Source of the DNA: Diphasiastrum complanatum
Lineage: Eukaryota > Streptophyta > Lycopodiopsida > Lycopodiales > Lycopodiaceae
Assembly: GCA_029204225.1 (NCBI GenBank)
Contig: CM055098.1
Coordinates: 51,338,204 to 51,402,203 of the forward strand
DNA length: 64,000 nucleotides
Direction of reading: 5' to 3'
Position numbers and translations under genes: made by a program. The notes below the pieces were generated by a model that was given only the letters and a program-made list of their open reading frames with translations, was not told where the DNA came from and did not search any database. This document shows, in pieces, positions 1 through 9,744 of the stretch (position 1 is its first letter; each line of letters begins with the position of its first letter).

Positions 1-2
1 TG

Positions 3-2961
3 AAGAAATCAATATACACTGCAAATGATTTTGAATGTCCTATTGAAGGCATAGGGAACATTCCCTTGAAGCTTGCATCCTCTAAAGTTCTTTCTTCTCT
101 CTAGAGTTCTTTATGTACCTAAGCTTACCAAGAATCTTATTAGTGTTGGCCAATTGCTTGATAATGGCCTTGATGTAAAATTCAATGTTGATACTTGCAC
201 TATCAAGAAGAATGATGAGATACTTGCATTAGGATCTAGATTTGGTGGCATCTATAAACTAGATCCAAATGAGTATGTGAATGCTTGTAATGTTGCTCTT
301 GTGAACAAGCTCTCTATGGAGGAATTATGGCATAGGAGGTTGGGACATCCCAACTACAAATCCATGCTCTCTATGATCAAAGAATCCAAAGCTATTGGCT
401 TGCCAAAGTCATTCTCCAAGAAGATCAAGCCTTGTGAGGCTTGTGCTATTGCTAAATCTCACAAAAAGCCATTTACAAGATCTTCTATCAAAAGCAAGCA
501 TCCTTTGGAGTTAATCCACTCGGATGTGCATTTCTCATCAACTACAAGCAAGGGAGGAGCCACTTGTTTTGTTACTTTCATTGATGATTACACAAGATTC
601 ACTTGGATATATCTTCTTGCTTCAAAATCTATGGTGTTTGATCATTTCCTTATTTTCAAAGCTTATGTAGAGAAGCAATTCTCATTCAAGATTAAAGCTC
701 TTAGAAGTGATGGAGGTGGTGAATATATCTCCAATAAATTTCAAGACTTTTGTGAGCTTGAAGGCATTAAAAGAGAGTTTTCTTGTGCCTACTCTCCATC
801 TCAAAATGGAGTGGCCGAGAGAAAGAATAGATCTCTATGTGAATGTGCAAAATCTATGAGAATTGAGGCATCTTTGCCCAAAGATTTTTGGGGAGAAGCC
901 ATTAATTGTGCAAATTATCTTTGCAATAGGCTCCCACATATAGCTCTTGGAGGAAAGTCACCATATGAAATCTTATTTTTGAAGAAGCCTAAGGTTGATC
1001 ACCTTAGAATTTTTGGATGCTTATGCTTTGTCCATATGCCCTTGGAAACAAGGAAGAAGGAAGATCCTAGTGCATGCAAAGGGATCATGGTTGGATACTC
1101 ATCCACCAAGAAGGCCTATAGAGTCTTTATACTCTCTACTTCTCAAGTTATTGAAAGTAGAGATGTTGTCTTTCATGAAGATCAACACTCATCATTTGAA
1201 GAGGCCGAGATCAAGAAATCTATGGATGCATCATCAATTATTGATTTTGAAGACAATCATGATGTGATGGGGTCGAGATTTGAAGAAGACTCTCCTCGGA
1301 TTTTTTCACCAAGAAGATCCATGAGAGATAGATCCGAGCCTAAGAGGCTCTCATATGTTGACAAAGGCAAACAAGTGGATCTTGATTCCACTAATTATGT
1401 TTTTTATGTCTCTCATGAAGAGCCAAAGAATGTACAAGAGGCACTTAATACCAAGGAGTGGTATGATGCCATGAAGCAAGAGTATGATGCATTGATCACC
1501 AACAATACTTGAGAACTTGTGGATCCTCCTTCCAACAAGCATGTGATTGGTTGCAAGTGGGTATTTCGGATCAAGTTCAATCATGATGGCACCATCAACA
1601 AGCATAAAGCAAGATTATGTGCCAAAGGATTTGCTCAAATCCATGGTCTTGATTATGAGGAAACCTTTGCACCCGTTGCAAAGATGGTGACAATAAGAAT
1701 TCTTATTTCTCTTGCTTGTTTTTTCAAGTGGAAGGTGTTCCAATTAGATGTATCCAATGCTTTTCTAAATGGTTATCTTGAGGAGGAGATCTATATGGAA
1801 CAACCTCAAGGATTCATCAAGGATGAGTCCAAAGTGTGCTTGCTCTTCAAAAGTCTTTATGGACTCAAGCAAGCACCAAGATCATGGTATTCAAGACTTA
1901 ACTCTTTCCTTATGTCACTAGGATTTACTCTTAGTGACTATGATCCTTCCATGTATCTAAAGTTTGTTGATAGCAATATTGTCATTCTTCTAATTTATGT
2001 TGATGACATTATTCTTTGTGGAAGTTGTATCAAGCTAGTTGATGAAACCAAGCTAGCACTTGGATGTGAGTTTAAAATGCAAGATCTAGGAGAGATACAT
2101 TACATCCTAGGCCTAGAAATTGATTTTTATGAAAATCATGTCTTTATATGCCAATCTAGATATGCTCACTCTATGTTGAAAAAATTCCATATGGAAAATT
2201 CTAAGAGCATAGATACTCCAATGGAGCAAATTGTAAAAGATCCTAATAAAGGTGATGAAATATCCTTTGAGGACATCACACTTTTTAGGAGTCTTGTAGG
2301 CTCCTTGATTTGGCTTACCATTACTAGGCCCGATCTTAGTTTTTGTGTGCACAAATTGAGTCAATTTATGCAAGAACCTAAGATCCATCATTGGAAGATG
2401 GCCAAGAGGATTTTAAGATATGTATCTTCATCTTGTGATTATGGTCTACTCTATAAAAGTGAAGATCTATCCATTATTGGCTACTCGGATTCGGACTTTG
2501 CAAGTGACAAAATGGATCGAAAGTCTATTAGTGCATACACTATCTTTCTTGGAGGCAATCTAATATCTTGGCTTTCCAAAAAGCAAGATACTATATCTCT
2601 CTCTTCATGTGAGGCCGAGTACAAAGCACTCACTACAACTACCAAAGAAGTGCTTTGGATCAAGAGGTTATTAATGGAACTAAAGTGCATCAAGGAGGAT
2701 GATCTACCAATGATCAAGTGTGATAACATCTCGGCCCAAGCTCTTGCCAATAATCCCATATTTCATGCAAGAAGCAAGCACATAGAAGTGGCACACCATT
2801 TTGTGAGAGAAAAGCTTATTGGAGGAGAAATCTATTTGGAGCATGTCAACTCGTCCTCTTGTATTGCCGATCTACTCACCAAGCCTTTGAGCAAAAGTGC
2901 TTTCATCAAGCATAGATCTAATCTTGGAGTTATATCAAGATCAATGCTCAAATCTTCATAG
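3..2961 (+). pseudogene. Copia polyprotein (integrase-RT-RNase H), two lesions
   Basis: Translation shows the GAG-pre-integrase region (LWHRRLGHPN near 330), CEACAIAKSHKKPF, integrase with HSDVHF, DDYTRFTW and RSDGGGEY and the GVAERKNR motif, then RT with QLDVSNAFLNG, YVDD near 2000, and RNase H with SDSDFASD, CEAEYKAL and the SKHIEVAHHFVRE tail. Two defects are visible. Reading passes from frame 3 to frame 1 between about 90 and 112. An in-frame TGA at 1510-1512 lies where Copia proteins usually carry the tryptophan of a WELVDPP-like motif; the same frame continues open to the TAG at 2961. Few lesions suggest a fairly young copy. Copia polyproteins normally give capsid, protease, integrase and RT/RNase H. 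Confidence 0.92.
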
Positions 2962-2979
2962 ATAATTTTTTAGGAGGAG

Positions 2980-3716
2980 TGTGAAGAATTGAAAAAGATT
3001 ATCTATGTTAGATATAGGGGTCTTATGTTTTTTACATCAAGCATTTAGGTGTAGGATGTTGATAGGAATAAATTTGGCATAGATGGCAAATTATGCATTT
3101 CCACTTGTAATGCCACTATTAAGCCAAAATAGAGTAAGAGGCTAAACACTTGCTAATTAGAGTGTAGACAAGTGTAAAGTTTTTGTTTGATGAATTCCAA
3201 GAGGTCCAATAGGATATAGAGGTGGAACCTTGTGAGGTCCAATAGGAAATTGAGGTGTGCTTGAATATAGTCCAATAGAATTAAGAGGTGCATAGATCAA
3301 TGATCCAATAGGATCAAGAGGTGACAAAATGTGGTCCAATCATAGTTAAGCATAGTGGTAGCTCGTGGACCTACTAGTATCATTGTACTCCTCATTTTGA
3401 AATCAATTGATTTGGTGATTTCATGGATTTTGTGAGTTATTGGATTTCTAGCTTTCTCTCTCTACCCGAGAGCTCTTGATGTATTTTCTCTCTCTACCCG
3501 AGGAGAGCAGCTTGTTTTTACTTAGATTATTTTTTGAATACTTCCCACACGTGTGAGTGAGAGTTGGAAGTGATTGAATGCATGTAGTAGTGTGTTTTTG
3601 CCATAGGATTCAAGATTGATCTTGAATCTCAATCTAGTCTTGATCTTGGTGCATCTACACACCTTAGGAGATCACAAGTACATGTAGTGGACAGTCCACA
3701 CGTGTGAAATTCAACA
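2980..3716 (+). repeat. 3' LTR of the Copia element
   Basis: About 737 bp from TGTGAAG just after the purine tract to TTCAACA. Start is supported by the tract and by the similar junction in the related minus-strand element near 43.0 kb, where a GAGGGAG tract also precedes TGTGAAAG. The right end is chosen as the first CA after an ACACGTGTGAAATTC stretch and is less certain. It holds a CCAAT-bearing 33-bp repeat array and, around 3460-3505, two copies of a CTCTCTACCCGAG motif. No convincing TATA box was seen. Confidence 0.7.
3200..3345 (+). repeat. 33-bp tandem array with CCAAT motifs in the LTR
   Basis: Five degenerate units share a GTCCAATAGGA core followed by GAGGTG. The GTCC (or ATCC) starts fall at 3204, 3237, 3270, 3303 and 3334, so spacing is 33, 33, 33 and 31 bp. 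Position in the promoter-proximal half of an LTR suggests enhancer repeats; CCAAT is the core bound by NF-Y type factors (family knowledge). Function here is inferred only from motif and spacing. Confidence 0.75.
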
Positions 3717-3815
3717 AGAGCTTGGTGCCAATTAAGAATATTTGTTTGAGAGTCATAATGAATTCCCAAAGTCTTCACTTATCTATCACAGGTATGATCC
3801 GTTGTCGATGAATCA

Positions 3816-5051
3816 TCACCCCTTTTTGAACAACTGGCTTGATTGTCCATGTGATTGGATCAACTTTGACTGCACGCTCACGATTCTCAAAAGTAATTTT
3901 TTCGGATCATTATTGTAATTCCATTGCTCATTACCAACTGAAGAGTCATTAGATTCACAGGAGGAGCATGTTGTGCTTGTGGAGTTGGCAAAGCTAGTCA
4001 TTCAGGAGATCCAAGGCCAAAGTTTTGAGCCTGGTTCTTAGGATCAGGTCCCTTATAAGTAGTAGGTTCCCGATATTGAAGCTTTGCATATCTTTGTTGG
4101 ATAATCCGAGGATTAAATGAGCAAAAAGCTGTTTCGTGTCCCGTAGAGTTGCACAGATGACAAATAGTATTTATCATTCGCCTTTTTAATGTTGGGGACA
4201 CATTGACAATGTGATTGTCCACACAAATCGCACACCAGACATTTTCTTGACTAGGAAAAGTCTTAGCAAACTTTTCAGTTGCTTTGTCACTCTTAGCATG
4301 CTCTTCCAGAGCTTTCATCTTCTCATCGAATTGAGGCTGCATCTTGTTTAGCTGCATCTGCTGCTTTTGACTAAGTTTCTCGAATTCGTTAATCATCAAT
4401 TCTGCTATTGCATTGATATTCGTAGATGCAATAGTGGTGGATGTTGTAGTGGTTTGCCCTGCTGTATATAGCAGCATTCCAATATTTGGTTTCATCATAA
4501 TCTTCATCCTCCTCTCGTATTGCATCGTCCATAGCCTATTGTAAATAAATATACTCATTTCGGCGTTTCAGCTCGCATTTAATCCTTTTAGGTAGAGCTG
4601 CTAAAAACCACATAATCATGGCATCATCATTGATAAGTTCGGGATCACATTCAGATCTGAGGTGTTTAACCCGTTCAATATAATCTCGCACTCACTCTCT
4701 CTTTCCCATTTTAATTTTACTTAAAAGTAGGAAAGGATCTTCCATAAATTTTCTGGGTTTAAATCTTGTGATGAGGGCATTTTTAACCACTTCCCATTCC
4801 GCAGGTTTTGTTTCATTTTGGTTATAAAACCTATCTTGTGCCGCTCCAGTTAAGGCCATAGGGAATAGCTTAAGTTTATCTTGTGGAAAAACTTTGCCAT
4901 AAACCTCACATGATTTTGAATAGATTTTGAGAAATCTAACTAGATCAGATAACCCATTATACTTTGGTATCTCTAGACGAGGTGACCTTCTAACAATAAC
5001 TAGTGGGACGTTCGTCGGACCTCCAAGTGGTCCACCACCTCCTTCGGCCAT
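3816..5051 (-). pseudogene. LTR-retrotransposon gag remnant
   Basis: Read from 5051 downward: an ATG-started protein rich in G at its start, then a gag-like helical core (RSPRLEIPKYNGLSDLVRF; FPMALTGAAQDRFY; WEVVKNALITRF) to a stop at 4692. The same frame continues with IERVKHLRSECDPELINDD and ends again near 4515, after which another frame carries a Gln/Lys-rich helix and a CX2CX4HX4C zinc knuckle (C-HL-C-NSTG-H-ETAF-C) near 4120-4160. Gag core plus zinc knuckle is typical of Gypsy-type gag, but no pol follows and the class is inferred. At least two stops and one frameshift make it dead. It ends where the neighbouring Copia LTR begins. Confidence 0.7.
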
Positions 5052-5990
5052 AATTGCAAATTTCTAACGACAATGCTCAATTGGATCTAGATTTTTCAAT
5101 CAAATCTTATCTCTGATCAAATCAATAAAAACTCACTTGACAATAATCATATTTCTAATTTTTGGAAAAAGGATCTGGATCAAATCGATCAACACTTCTA
5201 AAAATAAGGATTTTTCATAATCAATATCAAATTGTATCAGACTGTTTCAGAATTTTGACAGCAGCTAGATTTGGTAGATCAGACTGAAAATTAGTACTGG
5301 AGAATTCCTAGGCGAAGATTGACTCAACGAAAGTTCTTCACTGCTATTTTGGGTAGAAATCACTAATCTGACTGTTTCTGACAAACCTGGTAAAATTAAC
5401 CTTCACCGAATTGACAGTGAGTAAATCTGGTACAGATAAAACTAGGGTAGAACTGGTGAAGGTTCTTTCTGGCGAACAATGATGTTTTTGTAGCTTGGCG
5501 AGGATTAAAATAGACTTTTTGGATGAACCTCATAGATCTAAGCTTCGTCGAACTCAAAAATGATGAAATACTATATTTAGAATCCTCAGACAAGTCGTCG
5601 AAGGTTCTGGTGAAGGTTCAAGAGTAATATTGTTATTTTTGCAAAAAAGAGCCTCTTTTTGAAAAAAAGAGATCAATATGACAATTGACCTTGACTAAAC
5701 ATTCGTCCACAACTCACTGATTATCAAAAATAGTATGTTGGACTGACTCTGACTTTGGCGAAGGTTTAGGCGAAGTTTCTTCTCACAAAACTGATATTTT
5801 TGTAAACAGGCGTTAAACTTTCCACAAAAGATTACCAGCAACTAGATGAAGAGTCACTTTGGCTTTCTATTTTTGGTATTATTCTTCGTCGACCTGACAA
5901 TAGATAGATCTAAATCACACCTAAATTGGACGAAGGTTCTTTTTTTGCTTTTTAGGGTTTTTGTTTTGTATGAAACTAAACCTTCTTATA
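5052..5990. repeat. AT-rich non-coding DNA with degenerate CGAAGGTTC words
   Basis: No gene is visible. From about 5280 to 5945 the words CGAAGGTT, GTGAAGGTTC and GGCGAAG recur irregularly (for example near 5305, 5457, 5598, 5612, 5757 and 5930). The same GAAGG-type words, with a GGTGCC extension, form the satellite at 49.9 kb and occur near 51.2 and 56.1 kb, so this is probably an older degraded member. It may be the untranslated leader or LTR of the gag remnant transcribed leftward beside it. Confidence 0.4.
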
Positions 5991-6260
5991 GAAAGAAAGT
6001 TAAGTGCAATTATAGTAAGAAGGAAAGACACTACATCAAAGAATGCAGGAAGATGATTGCCAATGAGAAAAAGAAAGCTACATTTGCTTCAGGCAGTGAG
6101 CAAGAAAGGTCATTTTAGTGGCAAGTAGTTGCCTTTAGGACAGTTCTAGTGAGTATATAGACTTTGGAGCCACTCCACACGTTAAGTCTTAAGAGTGGAA
6201 AGAGTGGTTTTATTCCTTACTAACTGCCTCAAGAAGGAAAAACATTATTGAGAAATGATA
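5960..6260 (+). pseudogene. Copia gag zinc knuckle and protease start, degraded
   Basis: Residues KVKCNYSKKERHYIKEC align with a Copia zinc knuckle (CX2CX3GHX4C) in which the second cysteine is Ser and the glycine is Arg. In a shifted frame about 70 bp later comes YIDFGATPHV, matching the Copia protease active-site stretch normally containing DSGA. Several stops follow. The remnant ends abruptly near 6300, where an oppositely oriented LTR/primer-site fragment begins. Confidence 0.6.
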
Positions 6261-6319
6261 GTTGCCTTGAGATTCGAGGACAGGGAGTGGTGCCTCACTA
6301 GGATTGCGTAGATCTGTTG

Positions 6320-6396
6320 GCTCTGATACCATGTTTTTCTTTCTAAGTAGCAGCAAGATTTGGCTCTGATACCATGTTTTTCTTAAGTAGCAGCAA

Positions 6397-6451
<55 letters not shown>

Positions 6452-6700
6452 GAGTGTTAGATCAGAGATAACTACATGGATGAATGTATATTGATTGTTG
6501 ACGGTGGGCAACAGCCCTTTACACAAGGACAGAGACAAAAGGTTCAAGCGTCACAAAGTGGAACGACACTATATAGCATACTGCCACATTTATTCTGGAA
6601 ACGTTCCAAAAACTGCGGCTCCTAGATTGTCTCAACAACAAGTACCAATCGGCGGGGCGGTTTGTTAGAGATTAGGTTGAAACGGTGATCTGAGTTCATT
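6320..6700 (-). mobile_element. Copia 5' LTR end with duplicated primer-binding site
   Basis: GCTCTGATACCA at 6321-6332 and again at 6363-6374 is the complement of TGGTATCAGAGC, the tRNA-iMet primer site of plant Copia elements. After each comes TGTTTTTCTT..., read on the minus strand as an LTR terminus ending ...AAAACA. The 42-bp unit containing primer site and LTR end is duplicated in tandem. The LTR runs rightwards and contains the (GA)n tract; its far end cannot be placed. The internal part of this element, which should lie to the left, is missing. Confidence 0.6.
6400..6448. repeat. (GA)n microsatellite, about 24 units
   Basis: An uninterrupted AG run of about 49 bases inside the minus-strand Copia LTR fragment. 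GA arrays of much greater length recur at 44.9, 45.5 and 46.4 kb. Confidence 0.97.
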
Positions 6701-7690
6701 TGACAAGCATGAATCTACAGTAGAATTTGGGGGTGAGTACGTACAAAAGGTTTTTTGAATCCTGAATGTCGTCAAGGAACTTGAAGCCTGCTTCTGAACA
6801 GTTGAAACGGTTCCAGAATTCTGAATGTGAGGTTTCTGAACAGCTGAGGCTGCTCTTTAGAATGAAAGGCGGACTGCACGAAACTATTGTTGCTCCATTC
6901 GATCTATGAGGAGGTTCCGTGATAAATCTACCTGTTTGTATTAGCTTGCATCATGATTGACCTAAAGGTGACTCAAATTTGTGGATCATGGAATATGAAC
7001 GATTGTGTGTACCAAGCTTGCATCATGATTGACCTAAAGGTAACATAAAATTTGAGACCATGACATCAATGACAACTCTTGCAGAGCTGATGATAAGTCT
7101 TGCAAGTAAACGGGGATGAGGCATAACAGTTTGAACATAGCGTAAAGGAGAAATGACGAGCATCTCAAACAATGTCAATTAAAACCGTCCCATCTTGGCC
7201 TTTGGGTTGCCGAATCGGCAAAGCATGCAGATTATAAAAGCAGTGGACGCTTCACATATCCGACCAGTCATCGTACTATTTAGAGCAACAGTACCTTCGA
7301 GGCAATGGATAAGTTTAAATCAACACTGGGCTGACCTATCGATCTATGAACTACTCTATGAAAAAAAATATGGAGAATTCCCTTAATACTCTCTTTTAAC
7401 AGAAAATGCAGTCACTTAAAGAAACACAGACGATTGCCTAAAAATATTTCCATTCATCTGAACCATTGCATAACATATATCCATTCCACAATCTTACAGA
7501 AACTAGAGTCAGACTCAGATGTAGAAACACAAGATCGATGGCAACTTTTGGGACTATACTCAAAATTTTAGTAGGTACAAGCCCCATATACCAGAAAACA
7601 CTGGCAGTGTCACTTCTTTATTTCCAATTATTCACTGGAAGTATGTCTAAACAGCTGGCTTATTACCTACTATTAACTGATACTTTTAAA
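6700..7690. other. Intergenic, no gene recognised
   Basis: Nothing here reads convincingly as a gene. A direct repeat of about 27 bp with the core GCATCATGATTGACC occurs near 6945 and again near 7016. A 63-codon open stretch at 7195-7386 matches nothing I recognise and is treated as chance. Confidence 0.5.
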
Positions 7691-7697
7691 AAAACTA

Positions 7698-7730
7698 CCG
7701 GGCAGAATGGCCTCTGCCCGGCTCCTTCCA
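7698..7730 (+). repeat. Dispersed hairpin module, copy 1
   Basis: CCGGGCAGAATGGC...GCCCGGCTCCTTCCA. Its first part can fold (CCGGGCA with TGCCCGG). Near-identical copies lie at 22617-22647 (plus) and 34016-34049 (minus). This one is only about 35 bp beyond the cupin stop codon, so it may lie in that gene's 3' UTR. Confidence 0.75.
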
Positions 7731-7766
7731 CAAATACGTGTCACTGAAGCCTCCACCACGGAATCA

Positions 7767-9622
7767 TTACGCGACATAGCGAGGCTCATCTTCATCCCCC
7801 CTTCTCCTTCGATGCTCACGTCCTGATCGTGGTGGAAGGATGATGGCTTCTTCAGTACGACGCTCCCTTATCTTCCTCTCAAGATCATCATCTATGTTAA
7901 ATGAGCGTGCTACAACCTCCAAGGGAATCCCTTTATACACCGAGTTCCTTCCAGCAAGGAATTCACCAAGCGGCCTGCTTTCAAGGAATAACAATGAATC
8001 ATTAGGATAGAAAAATATCCACAAGGAGAATTTATATCACATTCTAACTCCAAATAACATAAAAACATGAAACAAAGCATAGTTGCGCAGTAGGCAGTAC
8101 GTGTCTGCAGTCGAGACTGAAACATAATCGAGCCCGTCGCTCCCTGCTATCTCGGCACAAGGGAAAGATCGAGGAACTACCACCAAAGAGCCTTCCCGAA
8201 CTTCAGTATCAAGAGCCTGTTCACCATTGTGACGGACGATTTGGATTCGGCCGCTGCCTCGAACAATGTAGATAACATTGTGTGCATTCAATGACCAGCC
8301 CGGCGCTTTCATCGCGTTCTACAAGACCAGAAACGAAATTCTGATTCAGTGATGCAACAAGAATTAAGCATCCTGAAAAAACAACCAATGCTTTTTGTAA
8401 CGCTCAAATTCTCATGCAATCCATAGATTTAGGAAACTAATTAGTCCACTGGATATCCTCCTAATCTCGACATACTGGCTCAAGCTTGACGCAGGTCATG
8501 CCTAGATCCAAATGCCTGAGGACTGGCAATTTGTATCGATTCACAACTTGCAATTTTCCTCCGCGTTCCACACGGACATCAGCTTCAGACCTCTTCGCAC
8601 GGTAGACGAAATTAGCGAAATAAGTGTTTTCTCCTTCTGTGACTTCGGGCAATTCAATACCCTCCCTAACTTGAACAATAGCAGCGCCCTTTTGGTCCTC
8701 AAGTAGGCGTGTTACTGTCTGTTCATCCACGTCCCAAGCTCTAGCAAGAATCTCTCGATCAAAACCTCGTAAAATGCTTCCATACTGTCCCTCCTGACCT
8801 CCAACGAGAAAAAACGGCTGCAGCACAGAATTAATAAAAAATTAGCTACTCAAGAATCAAGAGTAACAGCTCCTTCCAAGCTACTACGTCAAAGCTCGCA
8901 ATTTTGGCCTGAGAATCAAGAGTTGCTAATACTGAACAGTGCAAGTGAATCAAGAGTCGTTAATACTGAACAGTACTCACTTTCACAAGGCCAGGTTGCT
9001 CGCCGCTTGTAGTATCAGCAATGCCTACTATTTCAGTGCGCTCTTTGCCATCATTGTACCACCAGGTAGGCACTCCCCTAGGAACTGCAATCACATCTCC
9101 CTTCTGAACTCGATATACATAGCGCTCGATACCTCTATCGCCCCATGGCAAGACAAGGCCCATCCTTGCAGTTCCTGCATTTTTCCGAGAATTCAGCAAA
9201 TGATTACATTCAGGAAAAATTCTCGCACGAAAAAGTTGAAAGTACTGAGCAAAGGCATAACTATAATTATGAATGAAGAGACTCTAAGTCATGTAACCTG
9301 CTACTACAACTTTGATTGCATGATTGTCAATGTAAAGAGGAAGCACTAGTCCTCGCGGATTGAGTGTGATCTTGGCTGCAGCCATGTCTGCATCCTGAAG
9401 CGCTTGGTACTCATCTGCGGTCCATTCTTCTATTTGTCCTCCTTCCGACCTAAAGAGCTCCTTGGGTTTGCGGGGTTCAAGATCTCGGAAACGGTCACCA
9501 CCCTCGCCTCGACGTTGGCGTTCTCGTTCGCGTTCTCGGTGACGTTCATCCTCACGACGTCCCAGAGCAGTGGTGGAGAACAGCACCACCATGAACAGCA
9601 TCGCACTAATCGCCTTCTTCAT
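7767..9622 (-). CDS. Vicilin-like 7S globulin (two cupin domains), five exons
   Basis: Exons on the minus strand: 9622-9298, 9174-8981, 8817-8476, 8318-8101 and 7977-7767; all introns are GT-AG and the joined frame is open for 429 residues. The start ATG opens a signal peptide (hydrophobic residues 5-20, ending near TALG), followed by an Arg/Glu-rich stretch (22-45), a first cupin (~75-225; GDVIAVPRGVPTWW) and a second cupin (~255-400; APGWSLNAHNVIYIVRGSG, GSLVVVPRSFP, FLAGRNSVYKGIP), and a basic tail. Family members are secretory-pathway storage proteins or related cupins of seeds and spores; the double-cupin order and the final EVVARSFNI segment are typical. Which role applies here is not shown. 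The last acceptor is a tandem AAGCAG, so isoforms differing by one Arg are possible. An upstream TATA box supports an intact gene. Confidence 0.93.
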
Positions 9623-9730
9623 GATGTCAAATCACCTCTCTACTAACAATTCTTGCACCTGAAAAAGGTAGATCAGCGAAACAACATTCAGCTACTTCAA
9701 ACTGGTGCAAGTTCCTGAACGATGCACACC

Positions 9731-9739
9731 CTATTTATA
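9731..9739 (-). promoter_or_regulatory. TATA box of the cupin gene
   Basis: On the minus strand TATAAATAG lies about 110 bp before the cupin ATG, a normal plant core-promoter distance after allowing for a 5' UTR. A GTGTGCATC stretch just downstream holds a TGCAT core like part of the RY element of seed-protein promoters; that resemblance is short and weak. Confidence 0.6.
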
Positions 9740-9744
9740 ACACT

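Larger units (their letters stand above)
1..3716 (+). mobile_element. Ty1/copia retrotransposon, 5' end outside window
   Basis: The window opens inside a Copia element. Seen in order: the end of the protease/GAG-pre-integrase linker, integrase, reverse transcriptase, RNase H, a purine-rich tract at about 2971-2979, and a 3' LTR that starts TGTGAAG and ends about 3716 with CA. Integrase before RT is the Copia order. The 5' LTR, gag and most of the protease lie upstream of base 1, so target-site duplication and LTR age cannot be judged. It sits next to an older gag remnant on the other strand and probably inserted into it. Confidence 0.93.
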
